A stretch of DNA of 17,446 bases, taken from NCBI GenBank assembly GCA_020430865.1, contig JAGQIY010000277.1:1-17446 (forward strand). Direction: 5' to 3'. The translations under genes and the position numbers were made by a program. Numbering within the stretch: the stretch's first letter is position 1; each line of letters opens with the position of its first letter. This document shows, in pieces, positions 8,365 through 16,212 of this stretch. This DNA is from Myxococcales bacterium (GTDB taxonomy: Bacteria; Myxococcota; Polyangia; Polyangiales; Polyangiaceae). The notes beneath the pieces are model-generated. The model did not search any database. It had not been told where the DNA came from and worked only from the letters and a program-made list of their open reading frames with translations.

Positions 8365-9144
8365 ATGAAGATCGTAACTTGGAATGTGAACTCCATCCGG
8401 GCCCGCTTGGGCCAGGTGCTGGAGTGGATGGACCGAACGCAGCCAGACGTGGTCTGCATGCAGGAGACGAAGGTCGAGGACGAGGAGTTCCCTACCGAGG
8501 AGTTTCAGCGCATTGGCTACGGCGTCGCGATCAGCGGCCAGAAGACCTACAACGGGGTCGCCATCGCAACCTCCCGGGTGTTGACCGACGTTCAGGCGGG
8601 CCTCCTCGACGCGCCTCCGGAGGACGACAAGCGTCTGCTGGCGGTGACGGTGAAGGGCGTGCGGATCTACTCGGCCTACGTGCCCAACGGCAAAGGCGTC
8701 GAGCATCCCGATTTCGAGAAGAAGAAGCGCTGGCTCGCCGACTTCAAGCGGACCGTCTCTCACGACATCGAGCGCGGCCGAGGCAAGAAGGGCGTGGTGC
8801 TGTGCGGTGACTACAACATCGCCCCCGACGAACGGGACGTCTACGACGTCGAAGCGATGCGCGGCCAGCTGCATTTTCACCCAGACGAACACGCCGCGCT
8901 CAGGGATCTGATGAGCCTTGGACTCGTGGATGCCTTTCGCCTGCATCACGACGAGGGAGGGCTGTACAGCTGGTGGGATTACCGCGCAGGAATGTTCCGA
9001 CGCAACCTCGGACTCCGTATCGACTTGATCCTGCTGAGCGAGCAGCTCAGACCACGCTGTACCGCGGCTCACATCGACAAGACGGTCCGCAAGCAAGCCA
9101 AGCCATCGGATCACGCGCCGGTGGTAGTCGAGCTGGACCTGTGA
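8365..9144 (+). CDS. xthA: Exodeoxyribonuclease III / AP endonuclease
   Basis: Cytoplasmic base-excision-repair nuclease of the ExoIII family: cleaves 5' of abasic sites and removes 3' blocking groups, and digests duplex DNA 3' to 5'. At 259 residues it is close to the usual length. Family motifs are all present in order: MKIVTWNVNSIRAR with Asn7, metal ligand Glu34 in CMQETK, Tyr105 in YVPNGKG, Asp149/Asn151 in CGDYNIAPDERDVYD, WWDYRAG at 203-209, LRIDLILLS with Asp220, and catalytic Asp249-His250 in KPSDHAPV. The start gives the canonical MKIVTWNVNSIR, although the ribosome binding site is weak. A 14-base dyad sits just upstream. It is a stand-alone gene, convergent with the next one with one base between stop codons. 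The symbol xthA is used by family; in some genomes this branch is called exoA. Confidence 0.96.
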   Translation: MKIVTWNVNSIRARLGQVLEWMDRTQPDVVCMQETKVEDEEFPTEEFQRIGYGVAISGQKTYNGVAIATSRVLTDVQAGLLDAPPEDDKRLLAVTVKGVRIYSAYVPNGKGVEHPDFEKKKRWLADFKRTVSHDIERGRGKKGVVLCGDYNIAPDERDVYDVEAMRGQLHFHPDEHAALRDLMSLGLVDAFRLHHDEGGLYSWWDYRAGMFRRNLGLRIDLILLSEQLRPRCTAAHIDKTVRKQAKPSDHAPVVVELDL

Positions 9145-9145
9145 T

Positions 9146-10273
9146 TCAGGCAGCCAGGCGAAGTGGCGCTGGGCCCAGCTCCGCCAAGGAGCGCGCGGCG
9201 AACAGGCTGACGCGGCCCCGTTCCAGCCAGGCCTCGAGCTCCGGTTCTGCGGCGAGCGCCTGCTCCACGCGATGCAGCGCCGGCAAGTAGACGAGCTCCC
9301 GCCCCAGACCTCCGCCGCGCTGAGCACGCTCGGCGATCCTCAACGCGTCGTCCAGCTCGGCGCCGAGGGCGATGACTCGCTGGGCCAGATCGACGAAATC
9401 CGCTCCCGCGCGAGCCTGCCGTGCCGCTTCGTGTCGCAAGGCGAGCTCGAAGCGACGCTCGGCGTCCAGCAAGCCGCAGCGCTTCTCGAGCAACAGCGCC
9501 CGCCCTTCCTCATCGTCCGACCCGCCGCGACTACCAACGAGGAACAGGCCACCATGCAGCTTGCGCGCCGCTTCCCGAGGCAGCACATGCCCCTGCACCT
9601 CGTGCACCACCAGACGTCGCGCTGCGCGCTCCGTCAGCCACTGCCCGGGTTTCACGTAGATCAGCCCCTGTCCCACCGCGGCGCGCGACTGCAGATCCGG
9701 CTCGAGCTGGATACGTACGTCGAGTCCGTGGCTTGCGAGGCTCTGCTCCAGCTGCCGAACGAGGCTCTCGGGGGCATCGAGGTCGTCGCTCAGAAAGCGT
9801 GCTTCGTCGGCGTCCAGGTCGGGAGGCTCGAGCCACGCCTGCGCCCATACACGAGCCTGATGTCCCGCGACCCCCGAATCCTCCGGGAACCGTCTGGCTG
9901 CGAGCGGGCGCATGGCGGGCGTGCCGAGCGCGTCCACGATGGCGGCCTCCAGCTCCAGCTCCAGCACGCGCTCTGCGTACAGCTCCCCCCAGGGGCCCGC
10001 GCACTCGAGTCGCCGCGCGAGGTGCTCCAGCAGGCGTCGGAGTTCACCGAATCCAGGCGTCTCGAAGCGCGGATGCTGCGGAGGTCGGGGACGACCAGTC
10101 AAGAAGCTGTGTCGCACCTTGGCCAGCGTCCGCACCGCGTTGCGCGGGCGCACCCGGTCCAGCAAGCGCACCTCGGCCTCGACCCGCAACAGGAAAGCAT
10201 CGAGCGCACATAGCTCGAAGAGCTCGGGCTGCGGAGTGTTTCCTAGCGGAGACGCGACGAAGCGCGTGGTCAT
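9146..10273 (-). CDS. DUF1704/MATCAP-like zinc metallopeptidase
   Basis: A 375-residue protein resembling the DUF1704 family, related to the eukaryotic tyrosine/glutamate carboxypeptidases that detyrosinate tubulin (MATCAP). The catalytic core is LVVHEVQGHVLPREAARK: an HExxxH zinc motif with His224, Glu225 and His229, followed by a third acidic ligand in SDDEEGRALLLEKR (Glu255/Glu256). Upstream residues 1-130 are helical and charged, and 190-212 carries the LIYVKPG strand. No signal peptide is seen, so it is predicted to be cytoplasmic. The bacterial substrate is unknown; a carboxypeptidase role is inferred only from the family. The ATG overlaps the PhoH stop by four bases (ATGA), with no strong ribosome binding site, so it is likely translated by coupling to PhoH. 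The substitution pattern around the zinc site is conservative, suggesting an active enzyme. Confidence 0.8.
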   Translation of the reverse strand: MTTRFVASPLGNTPQPELFELCALDAFLLRVEAEVRLLDRVRPRNAVRTLAKVRHSFLTGRPRPPQHPRFETPGFGELRRLLEHLARRLECAGPWGELYAERVLELELEAAIVDALGTPAMRPLAARRFPEDSGVAGHQARVWAQAWLEPPDLDADEARFLSDDLDAPESLVRQLEQSLASHGLDVRIQLEPDLQSRAAVGQGLIYVKPGQWLTERAARRLVVHEVQGHVLPREAARKLHGGLFLVGSRGGSDDEEGRALLLEKRCGLLDAERRFELALRHEAARQARAGADFVDLAQRVIALGAELDDALRIAERAQRGGGLGRELVYLPALHRVEQALAAEPELEAWLERGRVSLFAARSLAELGPAPLRLAA

Positions 10274-11589
10274 AGCTTGCTGGCGGCGATGTTCGCGAGC
10301 TCGCTGCGCTCACCCTTCTGAAGCAGAATGTGCCCTGTGATCTGCTCGCCTCGTAGCCGATCGGCGCTCACACTCAGGCCGTTGGTGGCGCTGTCAACGT
10401 AGGGGTTGTCGATCTGGAAGGGATCGCCGGTGAGCACGATCTTCGTGCCCTCACCGCAACGCGTGATCACGGTCTTGACCTCGTGAGGCGTGAGGTTCTG
10501 TGCTTCGTCCACGATCACGTACTGTTGGGGAAGGCTGCGACCACGAATGTACGTCAGCGGCTCCACCTCGATCTGGCCGTTCTGCACCAGCTCGTCGATG
10601 CCCCGGATGTTGCGTCGCTTGCCACCACTGGCCACCAACAAGAACTCCAGGTTGTCGAAGATGGGCTGCATCCAGGGCCCGAGCTTTTCGTTGATATCGC
10701 CAGGCAAGAACCCGAGGTCGCGCCCCATCGGCATCACGGGTCGACTCACCAAGAGCCGCGCGTAGACGCCATCCTCCACCACACGCTTGAGCCCCGCGGC
10801 TAGCGCCAGCATCGTCTTCCCGGTGCCGGCCATACCAACCAACGTCACGAGCCGGATGGAATCGTCCAACAGCAAGTCGAGGGCGAAGGACTGCTCCCGG
10901 TTGCGCGGACGGATCCCCATCAGGCCTTCCCGGGGGGTGAGGAGAGCCCGGACGGTGCCCTTGTCTGCGTGATAGCGCCCAAGCGCCGTGCGCGAGCGCG
11001 GGCTGTCATCGCGGAGCATCACGCACACGTTCGGGTAGAGGTGTAGATCCTCCGTCGGACGGATCTCGCCGGTCTCGAAGTAACGGTCGAAGTCGTTGGC
11101 GGAGAGCGCGATCTCCACCACGCCGCTGTCGAGCTGCTCCGGCTCGACGGCTTGGTTCTCGTAGACCTCCGTCCTCAGCCCAAGCGTATCCGCGCGGATT
11201 CTAAGATTGACGTCCATCGTGATGAAGATGGTGGGCTGGTTCGGGTTGTGGTCCCTGAGTTCGAGCGCGGTCTGCAAGATCGCATGATCGCCCGAGTCGG
11301 GGTTCAACGCGATGGCGAGTTGCGGGCGCTTGGTGGGAACGTGAACGCGGAGCGTACCCTCCTCGCCCAACTTGACGCCCTCGGACAGCGAGCCGTTGCG
11401 TTCGCGCAATCCATCGAGCAGCCGGGATATCGTCCGCGCGTTGCGACCACGTTCGGAGGTGTCGCGCTTGAATTGGTCGATCTCTTCGATCACGTAGATC
11501 GGCAAGACCAGGTCGTTGTCCTCGAACTTGAAGATCGCGTATGGGTCGTGGAGCAGAACGTTGGTGTCGAGGATGTAGGTCTTCTTCAT
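10270..11589 (-). CDS. PhoH family protein with N-terminal PIN domain
   Basis: A 439-residue PIN-PhoH fusion of the PhoH2/YlaK type. The PIN RNase-like domain occupies about 3-135 (YILDTNVLLHDPYA with Asp8, VIEEIDQF with Glu35/Glu36, SGDHAILQTALEL with Asp101, FITMDVNLR with Asp126). The PhoH ATPase domain follows from about 225: Walker A GMAGTGKT (252-259), Walker B YVIVDEAQN (357-365), then GEGTKIVLTGDPFQID. Family members couple ATP-dependent RNA unwinding to PIN cleavage, acting in the cytoplasm; all the key residues are present, so it should be active. A GTG at 11592 is one codon upstream of the ATG at 11589 and gives MMKK instead of MKK; I prefer the ATG. It is the first gene of a two-gene operon with the metallopeptidase downstream (four-base overlap). 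Confidence 0.95.
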   Translation of the reverse strand: MKKTYILDTNVLLHDPYAIFKFEDNDLVLPIYVIEEIDQFKRDTSERGRNARTISRLLDGLRERNGSLSEGVKLGEEGTLRVHVPTKRPQLAIALNPDSGDHAILQTALELRDHNPNQPTIFITMDVNLRIRADTLGLRTEVYENQAVEPEQLDSGVVEIALSANDFDRYFETGEIRPTEDLHLYPNVCVMLRDDSPRSRTALGRYHADKGTVRALLTPREGLMGIRPRNREQSFALDLLLDDSIRLVTLVGMAGTGKTMLALAAGLKRVVEDGVYARLLVSRPVMPMGRDLGFLPGDINEKLGPWMQPIFDNLEFLLVASGGKRRNIRGIDELVQNGQIEVEPLTYIRGRSLPQQYVIVDEAQNLTPHEVKTVITRCGEGTKIVLTGDPFQIDNPYVDSATNGLSVSADRLRGEQITGHILLQKGERSELANIAASKL

Positions 11590-11957
11590 CACAGATCTCG
11601 TTCGAAGCTCGATCGCACCAGGGGCGCGAACAGTCGTCAGCGCGCGGCGACCCGCGCATCGAGCTACCCCGAGTGTGCTTCCGGGGGACCGCCGCGGATA
11701 GCGCCACTCTCAGGCGTCTGCAACGCATGTGGTGCCGGGGTGCCCAGCGAGTCGCCGTGGGGCATGCGACTCGATTCCAAACTACCCGACATCATTCACC
11801 TTTGCCGTGGCTTCTGAGCCGGTGCTGGCAGCTCGGCGTGCGGGGTGGGGTCGTCGCTCGACTCCCGAGCGCGGGGTGACTGGCCCTGACGCGAACACGG
11901 CACCACCGCAGGATGCTGCGCTAGCCAACCAGATTTCGATCCGAGACACTACGCGCC
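11590..11957. promoter_or_regulatory. Divergent intergenic region between phoH and cupin lipoprotein genes
   Basis: No gene is supported in these roughly 370 bases; apparent open frames here are extensions of shadows over PhoH. Promoters for both neighbours must be present but I cannot identify -35/-10 boxes. A TGGCA at 11826-11830 looks like half of a sigma-54 site but has the wrong spacing. The clearest structure is the dyad at 11748-11773, listed separately. Confidence 0.3.
11748..11773. promoter_or_regulatory. 8-10-8 dyad, candidate operator or hairpin
   Basis: A perfect 8-base inverted repeat, CGAGTCGC at 11748-11755 and GCGACTCG at 11766-11773, separated by 10 bases. It sits about midway between the divergent phoH and cupin-lipoprotein starts, a position suited to a shared operator; it could also fold as RNA. 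No known regulator consensus recognised. Confidence 0.35.
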
Positions 11958-13094
11958 ATGTCTCTCAGGGCCTCTCTCGTCGGCGCGGCGACGCTCTCGC
12001 GCCTCAGCACGCTTTGGCTCTCGGCTGGACTCGCGCTCGGCTGCAGCGCGACTGCACCCGAGTCGCAGTACCCGCCACCAGGTCCCAGCGGAGGCCTGCC
12101 GTACATCCCGTTTCCGGAGGTGAACGATCTCGATGACGAGGTCATCGACGAGGACGACGACTTCGGCCCAGAGACTGGCGCGCCCGCGAGCGCGAAGCAC
12201 GCCAGCGTCTCCGCAGAGCTGCCAGCCAGCATCCCGCAGCTCGGCGCGCTGAGCGAGTGCAAGGCGAAGACCTGCTTGCTCAGGGATTGGGTACCGGACA
12301 CGACGTGGGTCGGCCTGAAGGGCAAACCGGCGACGGGCAGCAGCGCGGCACTGAACACGCCCGCGATGGGTGCACAGGGCGGCCCCGCCTGGCTCTGGAC
12401 GGAGAAGATCCCCCAGGGAAACACGCTCGTGCTGCCTCGACACCAGAACCTCGAATACTGGCTGCTCGGGACCGTCGGCAAGGCGTTGGTCACCGGAGAC
12501 GACGGCGGCACGCCACAGGGCTTGGAGCCTTGGACCCTGGCTCACGTCCCTGGGGGTGGCGCGACCGTGCGAGCGAGCGAAGACAGCCAACTCCTGATCG
12601 CCGTCGTGACCAGCAAGGAGAGTCTCGCGCAGGCCATCGAAGCCGCCAAGGCCAAGCCCTGGGAGGTGCGCTGGAAGAAGCGCCCCGGGAACATCGAGCG
12701 TACTCAGCTGAACGAGCTGGCCGCCGTGCCGAACCAGGGCGGCGCGTTGCAGGTGCGGCTCAGCATGCGCCAGAGTGCGAGACGCCTGGGGGCGCTGCAG
12801 ATCCTCGAGGGCGGCGCCGACATGCGGGTCCCGGAGCACGCACACGAGACCGAGTGGGAGCACGTCGCGATCCTCCAGGGTGCGGGCACGCTCCACGCCG
12901 GCCCCGCGGAAATGGAACTCAAGGCGGGCAGCGTCGTGCACCTCGCTCCCGGCGGCACTCATCGCTTCGAGGGCAACGGAGACCAGCCCGTGGTCGCACT
13001 TCAGATCTACTCCCCACCTGGACCAGAGGCGCGCTTCGCCGCCCGAACGGACGCCAAGACGCCCGCAGCCGACCCCAAGAAATCGGCGAAATAG
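11958..13094 (+). CDS. Bicupin lipoprotein
   Basis: A 378-residue lipoprotein carrying two cupin-like domains. The signal ends in the lipobox LALGC (Cys29 lipidated), followed by a Pro-rich stretch and an acidic run (DLDDEVIDEDDDF, 57-69), an exposed linker. A degenerate cupin lies at about 145-215 (LVLPRHQNLEYWLLGTVGKA). The C-terminal cupin at about 275-350 has complete motifs: motif 1 HAHETEWEHVAILQG gives His294, His296, Glu301 and Gly308; motif 2 GSVVHLAPGGTHRFEGN gives Gly324, Pro331, Gly333, His335 and Asn340. It should therefore bind a divalent metal. Its reaction, or whether it only binds a ligand, cannot be told. The location is periplasmic or outer membrane, lipid-anchored. The start lacks a clear ribosome binding site. 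It is followed after 80 bases by the pseudo-AAA+ membrane protein on the same strand, possibly one transcription unit. Confidence 0.88.
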   Translation: MSLRASLVGAATLSRLSTLWLSAGLALGCSATAPESQYPPPGPSGGLPYIPFPEVNDLDDEVIDEDDDFGPETGAPASAKHASVSAELPASIPQLGALSECKAKTCLLRDWVPDTTWVGLKGKPATGSSAALNTPAMGAQGGPAWLWTEKIPQGNTLVLPRHQNLEYWLLGTVGKALVTGDDGGTPQGLEPWTLAHVPGGGATVRASEDSQLLIAVVTSKESLAQAIEAAKAKPWEVRWKKRPGNIERTQLNELAAVPNQGGALQVRLSMRQSARRLGALQILEGGADMRVPEHAHETEWEHVAILQGAGTLHAGPAEMELKAGSVVHLAPGGTHRFEGNGDQPVVALQIYSPPGPEARFAARTDAKTPAADPKKSAK

Positions 13095-13174
13095 CTGACG
13101 AACGACGTTGCTCGCTCGCCTAGCGTCCCGGCTCGGAGGCCCCCCCCTGCCAGCCGCCCAGCGAGCGCCGCGCG

Positions 13175-15616
13175 TTGGCCCGTCCGACGCGGCTCGGCTA
13201 TGGTCCGCGAGTGCTCGCTCGCTGGCGCCCGCTGTTTCTGCCCGTAGGGTCGCTGCTCTACGTGGGCTCCGCCGCGGCGTTGGCCAAGGACAGCTGGAGC
13301 GCGTGGACCGCGCTGATCCTGCTGCCCCTCTTCCTGATCCTGAGCTGGCGCCGCACGGCCGCTCCGGTGCAAGGCGAGGACGACATCGACCCCAGCGCTC
13401 GGCGTGCGCTGAGAGCAGTGATCTGGGGTGGATGCATGTGGGGGATGGCGCGCACGGGTCCCGCTGGACGCCCGGAGCTAGACGCCGCAGCCAACCTGGG
13501 CGTCGGCGTCGCAGCCGTCGCAGCGCTGGTCGCTCTCGCGCGCATCTCGACGGCGGGTCGATTGCTCGCACCAGCCGAGCGAATCGTGCCCGTGAAGGGA
13601 CTGCTCTCTCCCCCACCCTCGACGCGATCGCTGGACGCGGCAGGCCTGGTAACATTTCTCTGGGGAATTGCCATTGCGCTGCCCCTGAGTCGGGCGCTCA
13701 CCTCCAGCGGTGCGAGTCGCCTCGCCCCCCTGGCTAGCGACTACGCCACCACGACCGCGGGCATCGGCAGTCTGTTGGTGCTGGTCGCGGCAGCCTGGAG
13801 GCTCCGCGTGCTGCGGCGCCTCGAGCTGGGGGTGGCGGACCGCGCGGCGGGTGCGCTCGCTTTGTCCACGACGGCGTTCCTCGTCGCGGTCCCAGCTGCG
13901 CTGCTCGACGTCGCCCCCCCCGACCGCGTGTTGCCGATCGCCCTGCTGATGGCTGCCTTCGCCACCACCTGGACGGCGACGACCAGCGAGCCTACCAGCG
14001 TGAGCAAGGGGCTCAGGGGCGTGCTGGCGGTGATGCTGATGGGGTCTCCGGTCACGCTCCTCGCAGGCGTTGCCGCGCGGCAAGCCCCGATGTACGCGGG
14101 CACAATCGTCCTCGGCAGCTCGGTCTTGAGCATCGCTGTCGGTCTACTCGCGCGCGCCGTGGCGCGGCCTCTGGGGCCGGAGCAGTCGCGCTGGCTCGAT
14201 GCGATCGAGCGCGCCACCGAGCGCGCGCTCGAGCCGGAGCCACAGACCGCGATCCAGCGCACGCTGGAAGCCCTGAGCAAGACCAGCTCGATGCCAGGGA
14301 ATCGCCCGGAGCTGTGGCAGGTCGATCCCGCTGAAGCGCTCAGCGTGGACATCGCTGGCTATCTCCACCGCGCGCCAGCAGAGGCTCCGGCCTCCCTCTT
14401 CGACCTTGCCAGCGCCGAACCGGAGCGCACGCTGCGCGCGGAGACGTTGCGCGTGGTGCAGATCCGCCGCCCCGACGTGCGTCCTTTGCTCGATTGGTTC
14501 GACAGCCGCAACGCTTTCAGCGCGACCTTGATCAGCGAAGAAGAGGGCCCGACCGGCTTCATCCTGCTTCCCCGCGGCAATCGAACGGCACCGATGAGCC
14601 TGGAAGAAGCCCGCGCGATTCGCAATCTCGCTGACCGTATCAGCGCGTTGATGGGGGTCGCGGCTGCCCTCAGTCGCTCACAACAACGCGAGCTGCTCGC
14701 GCGGGCCGAGATGGAGCAGCTCGAGGCGAAGCGCGCGGAGCTCGAACGCGCCCTGGACGCCGAGGGTGACGTGAACCGCCGACACACCCAGCTTCTCGCT
14801 CAGCCCCTGACGGGCGTTGGCTACAGCCCAGCGAGTCGCGTTGCCCTGGACGAGCTCGGCCGGCTCGCGCGCCGATCGGGCGAGCTAGCGGCGGGGGCGC
14901 TCCTGATCGAGCACCCACGGGGCGTCGACCCAGTTCCGTGGGCCGCGCGCCTGCACCTCGACGGGCCACGCAGTGGGGCACGCTTCGTGGTGATCGACGC
15001 GACTCGCAGTGAGTTCCACGCACCGCTCGCTTGGGCCAGCGAGACCTCTCCTTGTGTTCTGGCTCTGCGCGGCACGCTGATGGTGCTCGACGCCGCAGCG
15101 CTACCGGAACACATCCAGGATGATCTGGCGATGCGCGCCCGGAGCGGCGAGTTCCTGTTGGTGCTGTCGCGCGGCGCCGAGCAGGCGTCCAGCGCGCTCA
15201 GCGGTCGACTCGGACGCGCCGTCGAGGCTGCGCGGGTCAGGCTGCCGAGCCTGGCGGAGCGTGCCGAAGAGCTGCGGCCAATGCTGATCGAGCGCCTGGC
15301 TCGAGAAGGCCTGCGGCAGCGCGGCGAACCCCTCGGAGTCGAGCCGCGAGTAGTCGCACTGTTGATCGAGCACTCGTGGCCGGGCAACGAACGCGAGCTG
15401 GACGCCCTGGTCGAAGCCCTGGTGCAACGCGCACCGGGGAGCGTGATCACCGCAGCAGATCTCGCCGCAATGGATTTCCGCCCGGATAGCCTGACGGTAG
15501 GCAGCGGCTTCGCCCGGGATCCCCGGGGAGCGCCCGAGGTGGGGGTGAGCGGAGAGCTGGGCACGCCACTGCCGCTCCCCACACGTCGCCGGCCGGGCCC
15601 GCGCCGTAGACGCTGA
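13175..15616 (+). CDS. Multi-pass membrane protein with GAF-like and degenerate sigma-54-activator AAA+ domain
   Basis: About 813 residues (numbered from the TTG at 13175; a GTG at 13211, twelve codons in, is an equally possible start; neither has a clear ribosome binding site). Residues 19-330 contain roughly nine hydrophobic helices. Residues 382-500 look GAF-like (FILLPRGNRTAPMSLEEARA), then a coiled coil at 500-535. Residues 545-765 follow the sigma-54-activator AAA+ layout, but the motifs are broken: Walker A is HPRGVDP with no Lys (about 580-586), the GAFTGA loop region is missing, and Walker B is GTLMVLDAAAL, keeping Asp but with Ala for Glu. What remains is RVRLPSLAERAEEL (about 687-700) and the sensor II WPGNERELDAL (735-745). 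There is no C-terminal helix-turn-helix; the tail is Arg/Pro-rich. I infer a non-hydrolysing pseudo-AAA+ membrane signalling protein; the partner is unknown. Confidence 0.82.
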   Translation: MARPTRLGYGPRVLARWRPLFLPVGSLLYVGSAAALAKDSWSAWTALILLPLFLILSWRRTAAPVQGEDDIDPSARRALRAVIWGGCMWGMARTGPAGRPELDAAANLGVGVAAVAALVALARISTAGRLLAPAERIVPVKGLLSPPPSTRSLDAAGLVTFLWGIAIALPLSRALTSSGASRLAPLASDYATTTAGIGSLLVLVAAAWRLRVLRRLELGVADRAAGALALSTTAFLVAVPAALLDVAPPDRVLPIALLMAAFATTWTATTSEPTSVSKGLRGVLAVMLMGSPVTLLAGVAARQAPMYAGTIVLGSSVLSIAVGLLARAVARPLGPEQSRWLDAIERATERALEPEPQTAIQRTLEALSKTSSMPGNRPELWQVDPAEALSVDIAGYLHRAPAEAPASLFDLASAEPERTLRAETLRVVQIRRPDVRPLLDWFDSRNAFSATLISEEEGPTGFILLPRGNRTAPMSLEEARAIRNLADRISALMGVAAALSRSQQRELLARAEMEQLEAKRAELERALDAEGDVNRRHTQLLAQPLTGVGYSPASRVALDELGRLARRSGELAAGALLIEHPRGVDPVPWAARLHLDGPRSGARFVVIDATRSEFHAPLAWASETSPCVLALRGTLMVLDAAALPEHIQDDLAMRARSGEFLLVLSRGAEQASSALSGRLGRAVEAARVRLPSLAERAEELRPMLIERLAREGLRQRGEPLGVEPRVVALLIEHSWPGNERELDALVEALVQRAPGSVITAADLAAMDFRPDSLTVGSGFARDPRGAPEVGVSGELGTPLPLPTRRRPGPRRRR

Positions 15617-15667
15617 GCGCGGCGATTTCCCCGGCAACTGCAGCGATGAGCCGCCGAAGGACGACCC

Positions 15668-16072
15668 ATGACCGACTCCGTCCGTGCCGCATCCCGCCAC
15701 TACGACCAGCAACTGGGCCTGTGCAAGGCCCCTGACGACGACTCGAGCGAAGCGCGCAGCGTATCGAGCGCGCGCGAGCAGCGCATGGCGAGCAGCCCAG
15801 CCAGCCAGAAGGCAGCAGACGACTCGTCGACCCTGACCAAGGGCGCGCAACACCTGGCGGCCAATGTTTCCGCGAAGCAACCCGTCAGGTCCGACCTGTG
15901 TGAACGGCGCTTGAGAACCAACGACCTGCTGTGCAAGATCCTGGGTGGCGCCGTCGCCCTGCGAGCGCCCGGCGCCGCGAAGATCTTCGCCGCCGCCGTC
16001 GCCGGCGAGTGCGTTCACGCCTGGAAATGGCTGGAAGAGAACGCGCCGGGTGGCGCCTGTGGAGACGACTAG
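15668..16072 (+). CDS. Small Cys-containing hypothetical protein
   Basis: A 134-residue protein I do not recognise. It is supported as a gene by an AAGGAC ribosome binding site (15656-15661) seven bases before the ATG, and by strong G/C preference at third codon positions matching its neighbours. There is no signal peptide. The first half is polar and Ser/Ala/Asp-rich, probably disordered; the second half has helical character with a hydrophobic run (ILGGAVALRAPGAAKIFAAA) and the cysteines C78, C89, C115 and C131, with C19 in the first half. The spacing does not match a metal-binding motif I can name. It lies 51 bases after the pseudo-AAA+ membrane protein on the same strand, so it is probably in the same transcript. 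The hairpin at 16138-16157 may end that transcript. Confidence 0.7.
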   Translation: MTDSVRAASRHYDQQLGLCKAPDDDSSEARSVSSAREQRMASSPASQKAADDSSTLTKGAQHLAANVSAKQPVRSDLCERRLRTNDLLCKILGGAVALRAPGAAKIFAAAVAGECVHAWKWLEENAPGGACGDD

Positions 16073-16137
16073 TCCGCGTTCGACGGAGCTGCCGCCCGGA
16101 CATTCAACAGAAGAAGCGAGCTCGAGGAGCCAGCGCT

Positions 16138-16157
16138 GGGCGCTGAACTCAGCGCCC
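16138..16157 (+). terminator. GC-rich hairpin after the small Cys gene
   Basis: A perfect 8-base stem (GGGCGCTG at 16138-16145, CAGCGCCC at 16150-16157) with a 4-base loop lies 66 bases beyond the stop of the small Cys gene and 56 bases before the next ATG. No T-tract follows. A further palindrome CAGCGCTG at 16131-16138 shares the left arm, giving two competing folds. Confidence 0.4.
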
Positions 16158-16212
16158 GAACCGGCTCGGGGAGACTGGCGACACCTGCCCTTCCATGTGA
16201 CACTCTCGCACG

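Noticed and set aside
8032..9327. 431-residue minus-strand frame over xthA
   Set aside because: Fully antisense to a complete exonuclease III and without recognisable features.
11152..11817. Plus-strand frame reaching into the phoH upstream gap
   Set aside because: Mostly antisense to the PIN domain; no domain or ribosome binding site.
11826..11841. TGGCA followed by GC resembling a sigma-54 promoter
   Set aside because: The GG and GC elements are 11 bases apart, not 10, and the flanking bases do not fit.
13914..13921. Run of eight C as a phase-variation switch
   Set aside because: It lies inside an intact frame coding Ala-Pro-Pro, and there is no sign of a frameshifted alternative product.
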